Assembly (NCBI GenBank): GCA_021848555.1
Contig: JAJZUN010000010.1
Location: 1-16,649, forward strand
Direction: 5' to 3'
Length of the DNA stretch: 16,649 bases
From: Pseudomonadota bacterium
GTDB lineage: Bacteria; Pseudomonadota; Gammaproteobacteria; Burkholderiales; SG8-39
Shown here: piece by piece, positions 1-6,515 of the stretch
How positions within the stretch are numbered: position 1 is the first letter of the stretch
Layout: each line of letters opens with the position of its first letter
Notes under the pieces: generated by a model
What the model saw: the letters and a program-made list of their open reading frames with translations, nothing else
The model's database searches: none
Told to the model about the DNA's origin: nothing
Made by a program: the position numbers and the translations under genes

Positions 1-2
1 AC

Positions 3-863
3 GCCGAGTCGGGTTTCGGCGGCGTGCTCAACGCGCACGAGCTGGTGAAAGCGATGATCGAGGCCGGCGCCGCGGGCGTGCACTTCGAGGACCAGCTGGC
101 GTCGGTCAAGAAATGCGGCCACATGGGCGGGAAAGTGCTGGTGCCCACGCAGGAGGCGGTGCAGAAGCTGTGCGCCGCGCGGCTCGCGGCGGACATCATG
201 GACGTGCCCACGCTGCTGCTGGCGCGCACCGACTCCGAAGCGGCGACGCTGGTCACCAGCGACATCGACGAAAACGACAAGCCCTTCATCACCGGCGAGC
301 GCACCGCGGAAGGCTATTACCGCGTGCGCGCGGGCTTCGACCAGGCGGTGTCGCGCGGCCTGGCCTATGCGCCCTACGCGGACCTGATCTGGTGCGAGAC
401 CGGGACGCCGGACCTCGCGTTCGCAAAGAAATACGCCGAGGCGATCCGCAAGGTCCATCCCAACAAGATGCTCGCCTACAACTGCTCGCCCTCGTTCAAC
501 TGGCGCAAGAACCTCGACGCCGCGACCATCGCGAAATTCCAGCGCGAACTCGGCGCCATGGGCTACAAGTTCCAGTTCATCACGCTCGCCGGCTTCCACG
601 CGCTCAACTACGGCATGTTCGAGCTCGCGTCGGGCTATGCGCACGAGCAGATGAGCGCCTATGTGCGCCTGCAGGAGGCCGAGTTCGCGGCCGAGAAGCA
701 CGGCTACACCGCGGCGCGCCATCAGCGCGAGGTCGGCACCGGCTATTTCGACGCGCTGACCCAGGTCGTCCAGGGGCGGCAATCCTCGACCACCGCCCTG
801 TCCGGGTCCACCGAAGAAGCCCAGTTTCACGACGCGCCGCCGAAAATCGCCGCCGTGGGCTGA
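3..863 (+). CDS. aceA: Isocitrate lyase, C-terminal part (5' end outside window)
   Basis: Isocitrate lyase cleaves isocitrate to glyoxylate and succinate in the cytosolic glyoxylate shunt, which allows growth on acetate or fatty acids. The reading frame is open from base 3, and 286 residues are visible before the TGA at 861-863. The family signature KKCGH is present, with the active-site cysteine codon at 114-116. The later NCSPSFNW segment (about 479-502) is also typical of the family. An internal GTG at 24 is not the real start, because upstream codons read AESGFGG, a conserved lyase segment. The C-terminal tail (STEEAQFHD) fits the short bacterial form. The gene is followed by a terminator-like hairpin, so it probably ends its transcript here. 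Identification is firm; only the N-terminal part is missing, because of the window edge. Confidence 0.96.
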   Translation, partial: AESGFGGVLNAHELVKAMIEAGAAGVHFEDQLASVKKCGHMGGKVLVPTQEAVQKLCAARLAADIMDVPTLLLARTDSEAATLVTSDIDENDKPFITGERTAEGYYRVRAGFDQAVSRGLAYAPYADLIWCETGTPDLAFAKKYAEAIRKVHPNKMLAYNCSPSFNWRKNLDAATIAKFQRELGAMGYKFQFITLAGFHALNYGMFELASGYAHEQMSAYVRLQEAEFAAEKHGYTAARHQREVGTGYFDALTQVVQGRQSSTTALSGSTEEAQFHDAPPKIAAVG

Positions 864-889
864 ACCGCGATACTTCATCCCGGTAGCCG

Positions 890-909
890 AAAAAGCGCGC
901 GCTTTTTTT
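890..909 (+). terminator. Rho-independent terminator after aceA
   Basis: An A-run is followed by the self-complementary GCGCGCGC and a run of seven T. AAAAGC can pair with GCTTTT around a four-base loop. It lies 27 bases after the aceA stop codon. The A-run on the left also gives a T-run on the other strand, so it could act in both directions, but no leftward gene needs it closely (the HEPN gene stops at 965). Confidence 0.7.
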
Positions 910-964
910 GTGCGCGCGCCGACCAGGCGGCAGGCGAAATTCGACGCCGATACTGCGCGCCAGC

Positions 965-1396
965 TCAGGAGCGTACTGGTCCCAAGGCCTCGACCGCCGC
1001 CTGCAGCTCTTTGGTCACGGCAATGAGTTCCTTGATCAGCTGCTCGTCATCGAAGCTTTGGCCGTCATACAGCGCGGCATTCCTTTTCTGGTGGCAATCA
1101 TCGAGGAATCGCCACTTGGCCGTCTGGAAGGACACCGTGTGGGCCAGAACCTGAATGACGATATAGCGGGTATCCGCGCGAAAGCCATGCCACCGGAGCG
1201 CGGCCAGCGCGAGCGAATGGGCCGCATCGTAGGCGAGAATGAAACGGCTGTCGGGGGACAGCGCCGCATTCTCGGCGTCGGGCAACTTGCGCTTCGCCGA
1301 CCTTAACAGCCCGTCGAATTCGGACTGATTGGGCGGCTCAGCCTTGAGCTTGCCGATCTTCTGCAGATTCTGGAGTTGTTCCTGAGCGGAGGACAT
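965..1396 (-). CDS. HEPN-domain protein, partner of the adjacent nucleotidyltransferase
   Basis: A 143-residue, mostly helical protein of HEPN type. HEPN proteins next to minimal nucleotidyltransferases usually form toxin-antitoxin pairs: the HEPN part is an RNase toxin, and the nucleotidyltransferase neutralises it, in HepT/MntA by adding AMP. The C-terminal helix carries R105-N106-x3-Y110 (KRNAALYD), which aligns with the RX4-6H catalytic motif but has tyrosine where HepT-type toxins have histidine. Its ATG (1394-1396) lies inside the end of the upstream nucleotidyltransferase gene, with a 59-base overlap, so the two are almost certainly co-translated. The HEPN assignment rests on this motif, the size and the pairing. 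RNase activity is not shown and may be weakened by the His-to-Tyr change. Confidence 0.75.
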   Translation of the reverse strand: MSSAQEQLQNLQKIGKLKAEPPNQSEFDGLLRSAKRKLPDAENAALSPDSRFILAYDAAHSLALAALRWHGFRADTRYIVIQVLAHTVSFQTAKWRFLDDCHQKRNAALYDGQSFDDEQLIKELIAVTKELQAAVEALGPVRS

Positions 1397-1982
1397 CCTC
1401 GTTTCCTAAGAGAAAAATCTTTGGCTGATCGAGAACACGCGTGACGAAATGGTTGTCGCCCTCCAGCTTCTTGCGGAAATCGTCCGGGGTGTAAATCGTA
1501 GGGCTCACCTTGCGGCCCAACGTTTCTTCTGCTTTCGTCAGCGCCTCGAAGAGCTCGCTATAACTCAGCCCTTCTGCAACGATCATGACGTCGACATCGC
1601 TGGTCGCCGTATCGGTGCCCTTGGCTACAGAGCCGTAGATGAAGGCGAAGCGGATCGCGTTCGAGAATTTCGACAGCGCGGCGCGCAATACATCGGACAA
1701 ACCGAAGGTTTTAAGCGTGATCCCCCTGAGTTCCTGGAAGATGGGCGAATTCCGGTTCGCCTGATAGTGCTTCTGCCGGCCGATGACCGTCATGGTTACC
1801 AGGCCGGAGGCGGTCATGCGCTTCAGTTCCCGTTCCAGGGCCCCCCGCCCGGTCATTCCCAGCCTTTCGATTTCATTGGCGTAGAACGAGCGGTCAGGCT
1901 GGCCGAACAGCAATCCCAGCACTCGCTGCTGCCCTGACGAAAACAGGACGTCGGAAATTGAGACTGGCTTATTGTTCCCCAT
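1338..1982 (-). CDS. Winged-helix / minimal nucleotidyltransferase fusion (putative antitoxin)
   Basis: A two-domain protein of 214 residues. Residues about 10-85 form a winged helix (QQRVLGLLFGQPDRSF, then a basic recognition segment). Residues about 105-175 form a MNT-type nucleotidyltransferase with G117-S118 and the metal-binding pair D129/D131 (SDVDVMIV). The third acidic position of the fold appears as serine (S160 in KVSPTIY). The ATG at 1980-1982 is preferred because related proteins begin close to the SSGQQRVLGLLFG segment. An in-frame TTG at 2018 would add 12 residues and has an AGG six bases upstream, so it cannot be excluded. The gene overlaps the HEPN gene by 59 bases. Likely role: antitoxin and autorepressor of the operon, the winged helix binding the repeats just upstream. 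The role is inferred from family context. Confidence 0.82.
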   Translation of the reverse strand: MGNNKPVSISDVLFSSGQQRVLGLLFGQPDRSFYANEIERLGMTGRGALERELKRMTASGLVTMTVIGRQKHYQANRNSPIFQELRGITLKTFGLSDVLRAALSKFSNAIRFAFIYGSVAKGTDTATSDVDVMIVAEGLSYSELFEALTKAEETLGRKVSPTIYTPDDFRKKLEGDNHFVTRVLDQPKIFLLGNEDVLRSGTTPESAEDRQAQG

Positions 1983-2016
1983 GTTGGGGATTATCGTTCC
2001 TAATTTGGGGAATATC
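1976..2016 (-). promoter_or_regulatory. Tandem imperfect inverted repeats, candidate operator of the HEPN/nucleotidyltransferase operon
   Basis: Read on the minus strand there are two adjacent, similar units: TTCC-CCAAATTA-GGAA and TCCCC-AACAT-GGGGA, the second covering the chosen ATG. Both share the string TCCCCAA and are followed by GGAAC or GGGGAAC. They lie between the predicted promoter and the start codon, a good place for autorepression by the winged-helix domain of the first gene product. If translation starts at the TTG at 2018 instead, the same bases would be coding. Binding is inferred. Confidence 0.4.
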
Positions 2017-2048
2017 AAGAGGAACCTAGATTAGCATTTCGTTTCCTT

Positions 2049-2076
2049 ATTCTAGGAGCTGTTTGGTTATTGTAAA
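2049..2076 (-). promoter_or_regulatory. Sigma70-type promoter for the leftward HEPN/nucleotidyltransferase operon
   Basis: On the minus strand TTTACA (2071-2076) and TAGAAT (2049-2054) are separated by 16 bases. Each box has one mismatch to consensus. Transcription would start near 2042, about 60 bases before the preferred ATG, leaving the repeat pair at 1976-2016 inside the leader. The promoter interleaves with the rightward promoter of the ATPase gene. Confidence 0.55.
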
Positions 2077-2089
2077 TTCGCCATATAAT
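2062..2089 (+). promoter_or_regulatory. Rightward promoter for the ATPase-nucleotidyltransferase gene
   Basis: A perfect TATAAT lies at 2084-2089, with a weak -35 (TTTGGT, 2062-2067) 16 bases upstream. Transcription would start near 2096, only about nine bases before the ATG at 2105. No Shine-Dalgarno sequence fits in that leader, so translation would be leaderless-like or weak. The -35 region of the opposite promoter (2071-2076) falls inside this promoter's spacer, so simultaneous use is unlikely. Confidence 0.45.
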
Positions 2090-2104
2090 GACTAATATTT
2101 AGCC

Positions 2105-3718
2105 ATGTATCGGCGATTAATCGAAAGAAATCTTCTGGCTGCCCTGGCTGATGCCCGGGTTGTGCTGTTGAATGGCGCCCGCCAGACAGGAAAAAGCACT
2201 TTAGTTCAGCTAGTTGCCGCCCAGCGCGGCGGGCGGTATCTTTCGCTCGATGACCCGACCACCGCCGGCCTGGCCCGCTCCGATCCGTCCGCGCTGGTCC
2301 GGGCAGCGGGCCATTTTATGGTCATCGACGAAGTGCAGCACGCGCCGGAGTTGTTCACGGCGATCAAGCGGGTAGTGGACGCCGATGGCCGCCCAGGGCA
2401 GTTTCTGCTCACCGGTTCGGCCAACGTGTTCTTGCTGCCCCGCCTGGCGGAGTCGCTCGCAGGGCGCATGGAAATCCTGCCGCTGCACCCCTTGTCGCAG
2501 AGCGAACTGGCGGACAACGAGACGAACCTGGTGGACGCACTGTTCGATGCCGGCTCGTGGCAGGCCGGCGCGCAGACGCTAGATCGTGTGGCCGTATGCG
2601 AGCGCGTCATCGCAGGCGGCTTTCCCGAGGCACAGGCGCGTATGCCGGGCGAGCGGCGCGATGCCTGGTTTCGGAGCTATGTCGCGAGCCTGCTGCAGCG
2701 CGACGTGCGCGACATGGCCCACATCGACGGGATGACCGACATGCCACGACTGCTCGCGCTCCTGGCAGCCCGGTCGAGCGCGTTGATGAACATGTCGGAA
2801 GTCTCCCGCGCGGCGGGCATTGCGCATTCCACGCTGCGGCGCTATCTCGCGCTGCTGGAGGCGACGTTCATTTTTCAGCCGCTGCCGGCGTGGTCGGCCA
2901 ATGTCGGCAAACGCTTCGTGAAATCACCCAAGATCCATCTGCTGGATTCGGGCCTGGCCGCGCATCTGCGCGGCGACGTCGACGCGGCCGCGCTGGCGCA
3001 GTCGCCCAATCTCGGACCGCTGCTGGAAACCTTCGTGGTGCAGGAAGTGCGAAAACTCTTGGGCTGGAGCCGGCAGGCAGCGACGCCTCATCACTTTCGC
3101 ACTGCGATCGGTCAGGAGGTGGACCTGGTGCTCGAAGCGCCGGGCGAGCGCATCGCGGGCATCGAGGTCAAAGCGTCATCGAACGTGAACCAGGGCGACT
3201 TCAGCGGCTTGCGCGCGCTCGCCGAGACGGCCGGCGAACAATTTGCGGGCGGCGTCGTGCTCTATCTCGGCGAGCAGCGCCTGCCGTTCGGAGACAAGCT
3301 GTGGGCCCTGCCGGTCTCGGCATTGTGGGAGCCGGCCGACGCGCCGCCGGTCCTGCATTCGCCTGCGCCGCCGACCTATGGCTCGAAGCCGGCACCTGGA
3401 GGGGCGAAGCCGGTTGCGGAGAAGCTGCGCATCTCGCAGACCAGGCTCGCCGCGCTGTGCCGCAAGTTCGGCATCGCCAAACTGAGCCTGTTCGGCTCGG
3501 CGTCGAGGAACGAGCTGACGCCCGACAGCGATGTGGACCTGATGGTCGAATTCGCGCCAGGCAGCCGTGCCTCGCTATTCGACATCACGGCAATGCAAGA
3601 CGAATTTCCGGCGGCGTTCGGCGGCCGCAAAGTGGACATCGTCACGCCGGAAATTCTGCTCAATCCCCCCCGTCGAGATTCGATCGTGCCGGACCTCAAA
3701 CTGATCTATCCGGCTTGA
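2105..3718 (+). CDS. AAA ATPase with DUF4143 domain, fused to a C-terminal nucleotidyltransferase domain
   Basis: A 537-residue protein. The first ~408 residues are a typical AAA/DUF4143 protein: Walker A GARQTGKST (24-32), Walker B FMVIDEVQ (71-78), sensor-like LLTGSAN (101-107), a helix-turn-helix-like stretch (about 228-250), and a PD-(D/E)XK-like end with D340 and E354-V-K356. Family members normally stop near ALPVSALW (about 408). Here a Pro/Ala/Gly-rich linker (410-436) leads into a second domain (about 440-537) with G464-S465, D476 and D478, and D511 (KVDIV). These are the three acidic positions of an apparently intact minimal nucleotidyltransferase. The start at 2105 gives the usual short N-terminus; no ribosome-binding site is visible. 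It is divergent from the HEPN/nucleotidyltransferase pair. DUF4143 ATPases are common in accessory regions but lack a settled function, and the fusion is unusual. Single-frame continuity argues against an assembly artefact. Confidence 0.88.
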   Translation: MYRRLIERNLLAALADARVVLLNGARQTGKSTLVQLVAAQRGGRYLSLDDPTTAGLARSDPSALVRAAGHFMVIDEVQHAPELFTAIKRVVDADGRPGQFLLTGSANVFLLPRLAESLAGRMEILPLHPLSQSELADNETNLVDALFDAGSWQAGAQTLDRVAVCERVIAGGFPEAQARMPGERRDAWFRSYVASLLQRDVRDMAHIDGMTDMPRLLALLAARSSALMNMSEVSRAAGIAHSTLRRYLALLEATFIFQPLPAWSANVGKRFVKSPKIHLLDSGLAAHLRGDVDAAALAQSPNLGPLLETFVVQEVRKLLGWSRQAATPHHFRTAIGQEVDLVLEAPGERIAGIEVKASSNVNQGDFSGLRALAETAGEQFAGGVVLYLGEQRLPFGDKLWALPVSALWEPADAPPVLHSPAPPTYGSKPAPGGAKPVAEKLRISQTRLAALCRKFGIAKLSLFGSASRNELTPDSDVDLMVEFAPGSRASLFDITAMQDEFPAAFGGRKVDIVTPEILLNPPRRDSIVPDLKLIYPA

Positions 3719-3857
3719 ATGCCCTGACAAGACCTTCCTTTAGAATGGATTCCGGGCCGCTTACCATTCGCCGGCGCGTTTGGCCTGCTCCCCGCCAGCT
3801 CTACACCCGCGCCGGCTCCTTGAACACTTCCGCGCGGTACCGGGCAAGACACTGCTC

Positions 3858-4175
3858 TCACCACCAACTCCAATTTGCATCGTGGTTGTGCCAAGCTCGA
3901 AACACCGGGTCGAACTCGGGGTCAGCGAGCCAGCGCCGCAACATGCGGACGTTCGCACTGCGAATCCGGTGATCGGACTCCTTGCGATACCAGCGTGGCG
4001 CAGAGCCGCGCATGGTGACGGCTTTGTCAGAATAAAAACGGGCGATTGCCTTGCGCCCGGCTTTGGATCGCGGATCGAGCTGTACCCAGTGGCCGAACGG
4101 AAGCCGAGGCTCCCAGTCGTGCAGCACCCAGTAATACTCGTGACGCTCCCGCTTGCGGCGAAACGTACGTGACAT
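3858..4175 (-). CDS. Small basic, aromatic-rich protein of unknown function
   Basis: A 105-residue protein that I cannot assign to a named family. It begins MSRTFRRKRERHEYYWVL and contains HYW/WVQLDPRS-type segments, a basic middle, and a C-terminus rich in tryptophan and histidine (RAWHNHDANWSWW). There is no signal peptide or membrane segment. The ATG at 4173-4175 is chosen over an upstream in-frame ATG at 4229 because GGAG stands seven bases before it. I have the impression of similar short orphan proteins in accessory DNA of proteobacteria, but this is memory, not a search. Past its TGA (3858-3860) the same frame stays open and protein-like for 18 more codons to 3801, so the protein may once have been longer. 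Confidence 0.6.
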   Translation of the reverse strand: MSRTFRRKRERHEYYWVLHDWEPRLPFGHWVQLDPRSKAGRKAIARFYSDKAVTMRGSAPRWYRKESDHRIRSANVRMLRRWLADPEFDPVFRAWHNHDANWSWW

Positions 4176-4248
4176 GACATAGCTCCAGATGTTGGTAACT
4201 ACGTCATGGCGATCTCCTTTTCCGGGCAAACCTGGAATTCATCGTTGA

Positions 4249-4341
4249 TTAACGCTCGTCAGCCTGTTTCGCCGACACCACCAGCGTGAGCTTCATCGGC
4301 GCGTAGTGGTGGTTTCGGCGGAAGAATAGGCCCGGCTCACC
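4249..4341 (-). pseudogene. Possible C-terminal fragment of an unidentified gene
   Basis: Between the small unknown gene and the TumA-like gene, one minus-strand frame reads about 30 plausible residues (PGLFFRRNHHYAPMKLTLVV, then SAKQADER) ending in TAA at 4249-4251. An internal ATG could give a 15-residue peptide, but no ribosome-binding site is evident. The fragment looks more protein-like than random GC-rich sequence, yet it is too short to assign. Confidence 0.2.
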
Positions 4342-4351
4342 CTCCGCCGGG

Positions 4352-4699
4352 CTATGCCGCTTGCAGCATGAACTCGATCTTTACCGCCTCGTAGGGAAAC
4401 ACAATCCCGCCGCCTTCGGCGCGCTCGAGCACGCCGGCGTTCAGCAGCGCGGTCACATCGCCGTGCACCGCTTTGACGTCGCGCCCTACGCGCCGGGCTG
4501 CCTCGCGCACCGACACCGGCCCGGCCCCGCATAGCGCCTTGAGCAACTCCCAGCGCTTGGCGCTTAGAACCTTCCAAAGCAGCTCGGGAGTGGCGAAGCT
4601 GATACGCGCCGACTTTTCAGCCTTGCCCGTCTTCCAGACGCGCGCGAAATCCGCCATCGAATCGGCGGGCGCGCGCACATCAAGAATCACGGTTTTCAT
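4352..4699 (-). CDS. TumA-like winged-helix antitoxin
   Basis: A 115-residue protein with a winged-helix domain at about 45-100 (AKRWELLKALCGAGPVSVREAARRVG region, then a wing LERAEGGGIVFPYE). It is the usual partner of the TumE-like toxin encoded just upstream: its ATG (4697-4699) lies within the end of the toxin gene, a 20-base overlap, and a strong GAGGTGG stands four to five bases before it. The gene order toxin-antitoxin and the overlap suggest translational coupling. The protein probably binds the dyad upstream of the toxin gene and represses the operon, as most DNA-binding antitoxins do; this is inference. The longer reading frame starting at 4780 is not used, since it runs through the toxin gene. 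Confidence 0.8.
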   Translation of the reverse strand: MKTVILDVRAPADSMADFARVWKTGKAEKSARISFATPELLWKVLSAKRWELLKALCGAGPVSVREAARRVGRDVKAVHGDVTALLNAGVLERAEGGGIVFPYEAVKIEFMLQAA

Positions 4700-4976
4700 G
4701 GTTCCACCTCGAAATGTCACGTTGGAAGTCGGCGAGCAGCTTCTCCGGCGTCGTGAACGCGTAGGCACTTTCCTTGCCACCGAAATGCCGGTGATCGCCT
4801 TTGCCGTCCTCGTTGTCGTAGCGCAACACGCACACCCCGCTCACGACATATGCCAATCTGTACTTGAATCGATGGGTCGAACCGGCAAGCGGCTTCGGGA
4901 CTTGCCACAGCGCCAGCTCGGCGAATGCCGCGTCAGCGTAGATTATCCGCGTGCGCAGAAGCTCGACAGCCTTCAT
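4680..4976 (-). CDS. TumE-like toxin
   Basis: A 98-residue protein with the family hallmarks: a short N-terminus (MKAVELLRTRIIYADAAF), GSTHRFKYRL (32-41), the charged YDNEDGKGDHRHFGG block (53-67), and a helical end (PEKLLADFQRDI). TumE proteins are toxins of type II toxin-antitoxin modules paired with winged-helix TumA antitoxins, which is exactly the neighbour here. The ATG at 4974-4976 is chosen because family members start at MKA, and because the in-frame extension to 5024 would run through the promoter. No Shine-Dalgarno sequence precedes it, and the -10 box ends only seven bases upstream, so the message is probably leaderless. The gene appears intact. Confidence 0.82.
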   Translation of the reverse strand: MKAVELLRTRIIYADAAFAELALWQVPKPLAGSTHRFKYRLAYVVSGVCVLRYDNEDGKGDHRHFGGKESAYAFTTPEKLLADFQRDISRWNHENRDS

Positions 4977-5023
4977 GTTGGAGATGATAACAACAGGCCC
5001 ATGTGTTGTCAATAACTCCAACA
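4976..5023 (-). promoter_or_regulatory. Promoter embedded in a nested dyad operator of the TumE/TumA operon
   Basis: On the minus strand TTGACA (5007-5012) and TATCAT (4984-4989) are exactly 17 bases apart: a perfect -35 and a -10 with one mismatch. Two inverted repeats share one centre (between 4999 and 5000). The outer pair is TGTTGGAG (4976-4983) and CTCCAACA (5016-5023). The inner pair is ACAACA (4990-4995) and TGTTGT (5004-5009). The outer arms flank the promoter and touch the start codon; the inner arms sit in the spacer. This is a strong candidate operator for autoregulation. Confidence 0.72.
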
Positions 5024-5101
5024 ACCGGGTGCCTGCCGAATCCGAACGGCTCCGGCGCGAATTTGAGCAGCCACTATGCGAATCAAATGTTCATGAATCC
5101 G

Positions 5102-5128
5102 CCCGCCGCCCTGCCTTTTCCCGGCGGG
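5102..5128. repeat. GC-rich hairpin upstream of the TumE operon and after the DUF805 gene
   Basis: CCCGCCG (5102-5108) and CGGCGGG (5122-5128) are perfect inverted repeats around a 13-base loop. The hairpin lies just past the end of the leftward DUF805 gene (stop at 5151) and could help terminate it, but no T-run follows on the minus strand. It is not a convincing intrinsic terminator. Confidence 0.3.
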
Positions 5129-5150
5129 ACGCACGACGCCTGCAGCCGGA

Positions 5151-5498
5151 TCAGCTCCCGGCTGCCGCGGTGACTCTGGGCGCCCCGAAGCGATTGGGAT
5201 CCTTGCTTGGCTGGACGCACCAATAGATCAGCAGAAGCCAGCCGATCAGCGGAATCAGCGCAACCAACTGCAGCCATCCGCTGCGGTCGGTGTCATGCAG
5301 CCGCCGCGCCCCCGCCGCAATATTGGGCAACAGCACGCCCAGGGAAAACAAGCCCGACACGACGGGGCTGATCATGGACGTGGCCGCGGAGGCGAGGAAC
5401 ACGAACAGCACCCACCACCAGAACTCGGACAGCGATGCCCGGCCGTTGAAATCAGCGTACTTGGAAAAGCCGGTCTTGATCGATTCGAAAAATGTCAT
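5151..5498 (-). CDS. DUF805 family inner-membrane protein
   Basis: A 115-residue protein with several hydrophobic segments: about 27-47 (FWWWVLFVFLASAATSM), 48-62, and 76-95 (WLQLVALIPLIGWLLLIYW). Between them is the family hallmark ARRLHDTDRSGW (64-75). DUF805 proteins are small inner-membrane proteins of unknown function, widespread in proteobacteria. A good GGGGAGAAG ribosome-binding site precedes the ATG at 5498. The aromatic cluster EFWWWVLF after an N-terminal amphipathic stretch (NGRASLSEF) is also typical. Nothing in the context gives a function; it is probably a host gene rather than part of the neighbouring toxin-antitoxin modules. Confidence 0.9.
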   Translation of the reverse strand: MTFFESIKTGFSKYADFNGRASLSEFWWWVLFVFLASAATSMISPVVSGLFSLGVLLPNIAAGARRLHDTDRSGWLQLVALIPLIGWLLLIYWCVQPSKDPNRFGAPRVTAAAGS

Positions 5499-5603
5499 GT
5501 TCTTCTCCCCCTGTTGTCTAAGCCCAAGACGGGGCCAGGCCGGATCAGAGTACCGCCAATCCCCGGATTGCTCAACAGCGGCAAGCGCGGTGCGGAGTCG
5601 CCT

Positions 5604-6515
5604 CTACCGCACCCGCTCGAACAGCACCCTGAGGCCGGGCAGCGCCGCCTCCACCGCGCGCTCGCCCGCTTCGATTGCTTCCTTGGCGCGGTGAAAGTCG
5701 AGCAGGCCGAGGTGGGCGAGGCGCGGCGCCACGATCGCGTCGGGCGGGTCGCCCGCCATGCGGCTGCGCGTGACGCGCACCTGCATGATGTTGATGCTGT
5801 TGGCGACGACTTCGAGTATCGAGGGCAGCTTGGGCGCGCCCTCGTCCCCGCGCCCAGGCATGAGTGTGCTCAGATGCCCCTGGAGTTTGCGCCGCCATGC
5901 GCTGATCTCGACGGCGGGCGCCTCGGGTTCGGGCTCGGTGCGCATGCGCCGGCTGAGCGCGTCGGAACTGAGATCGACCGCGATCACGATCTCGGCGCCC
6001 ATCGCGCGCGCCAGCGACACCGGCACCGGATTCACCAGGGCGCCGTCCACCAGCACCCGCCCCTCGTGCACCGCCGGCGCGAACAGGGCGGGGAGCGCGA
6101 TGGAGGCGCGCACCGCGGCGATGGTCGAGCCCTCGCGCAGCCACACCTCGGCGCCGGTGTCGAGCTCGGTGGCCACCGCGCCGAAAGGCATGGGCAGCTC
6201 CTCGATCGGGCGGTCGATGAAATTGCGGCGGAAGAACTCCATCAGGCGCTCGCCCTTGATCATGCCGCCGTTCATGCGCACATCCAAGAGCGCGAGCACG
6301 TCCCTGACGCCGAGGCCGAGCAGCCATTGCTCGAAGCTCGCGAGCTCGCCCGCGACGTAGGCCGCGGCCACCAGAGCGCCGATCGAGGTGCCGCACACCA
6401 GGTCGGGCCGGATGCCGGCGGCTTCCAGCGCGCGGATCACGCCGACGTGCGCCCAGCCGCGCGCCGAGCCGCTGCCGAGCACGAGGCCGACGCGGCGCTT
6501 GCGGCGCGCCTTCAT
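5604..6515 (-). CDS. Patatin-like phospholipase (RssA-type)
   Basis: A 303-residue patatin-fold lipid acyl hydrolase. The oxyanion-hole glycine motif is near the start (LVLGSGSARG, 11-20), followed by the nucleophile elbow G42-T-S44-I-G46 and the DGA motif (D157-G158-A159). S44 and D157 form the catalytic dyad, and all key residues are present. The length and the LVDGALVNPVPV segment match the bacterial RssA-like group, usually cytoplasmic enzymes acting on phospholipids or lysophospholipids; the true substrate is unknown. A GAGG lies about six bases before the ATG at 6515. The protein is very Ala/Arg-rich, as expected at this GC content. The opposite strand is also open over a long stretch, but that is a composition effect. 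Confidence 0.93.
   Translation of the reverse strand: MKARRKRRVGLVLGSGSARGWAHVGVIRALEAAGIRPDLVCGTSIGALVAAAYVAGELASFEQWLLGLGVRDVLALLDVRMNGGMIKGERLMEFFRRNFIDRPIEELPMPFGAVATELDTGAEVWLREGSTIAAVRASIALPALFAPAVHEGRVLVDGALVNPVPVSLARAMGAEIVIAVDLSSDALSRRMRTEPEPEAPAVEISAWRRKLQGHLSTLMPGRGDEGAPKLPSILEVVANSINIMQVRVTRSRMAGDPPDAIVAPRLAHLGLLDFHRAKEAIEAGERAVEAALPGLRVLFERVR

Noticed and set aside
1983..2018. Upstream TTG start for the winged-helix nucleotidyltransferase
   Set aside because: Kept only as an alternative: the family normally starts close to the winged helix, and the added 12 codons coincide with operator-like repeats.
2557..3972. Long plus-strand frame overlapping the ATPase fusion
   Set aside because: A shadow of the ATPase-DUF4143-nucleotidyltransferase gene in another frame, without recognisable motifs.
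4977..5024. Longer start for the TumE toxin (16 extra residues)
   Set aside because: The extra codons overlap the near-consensus promoter, and family members start at MKA.
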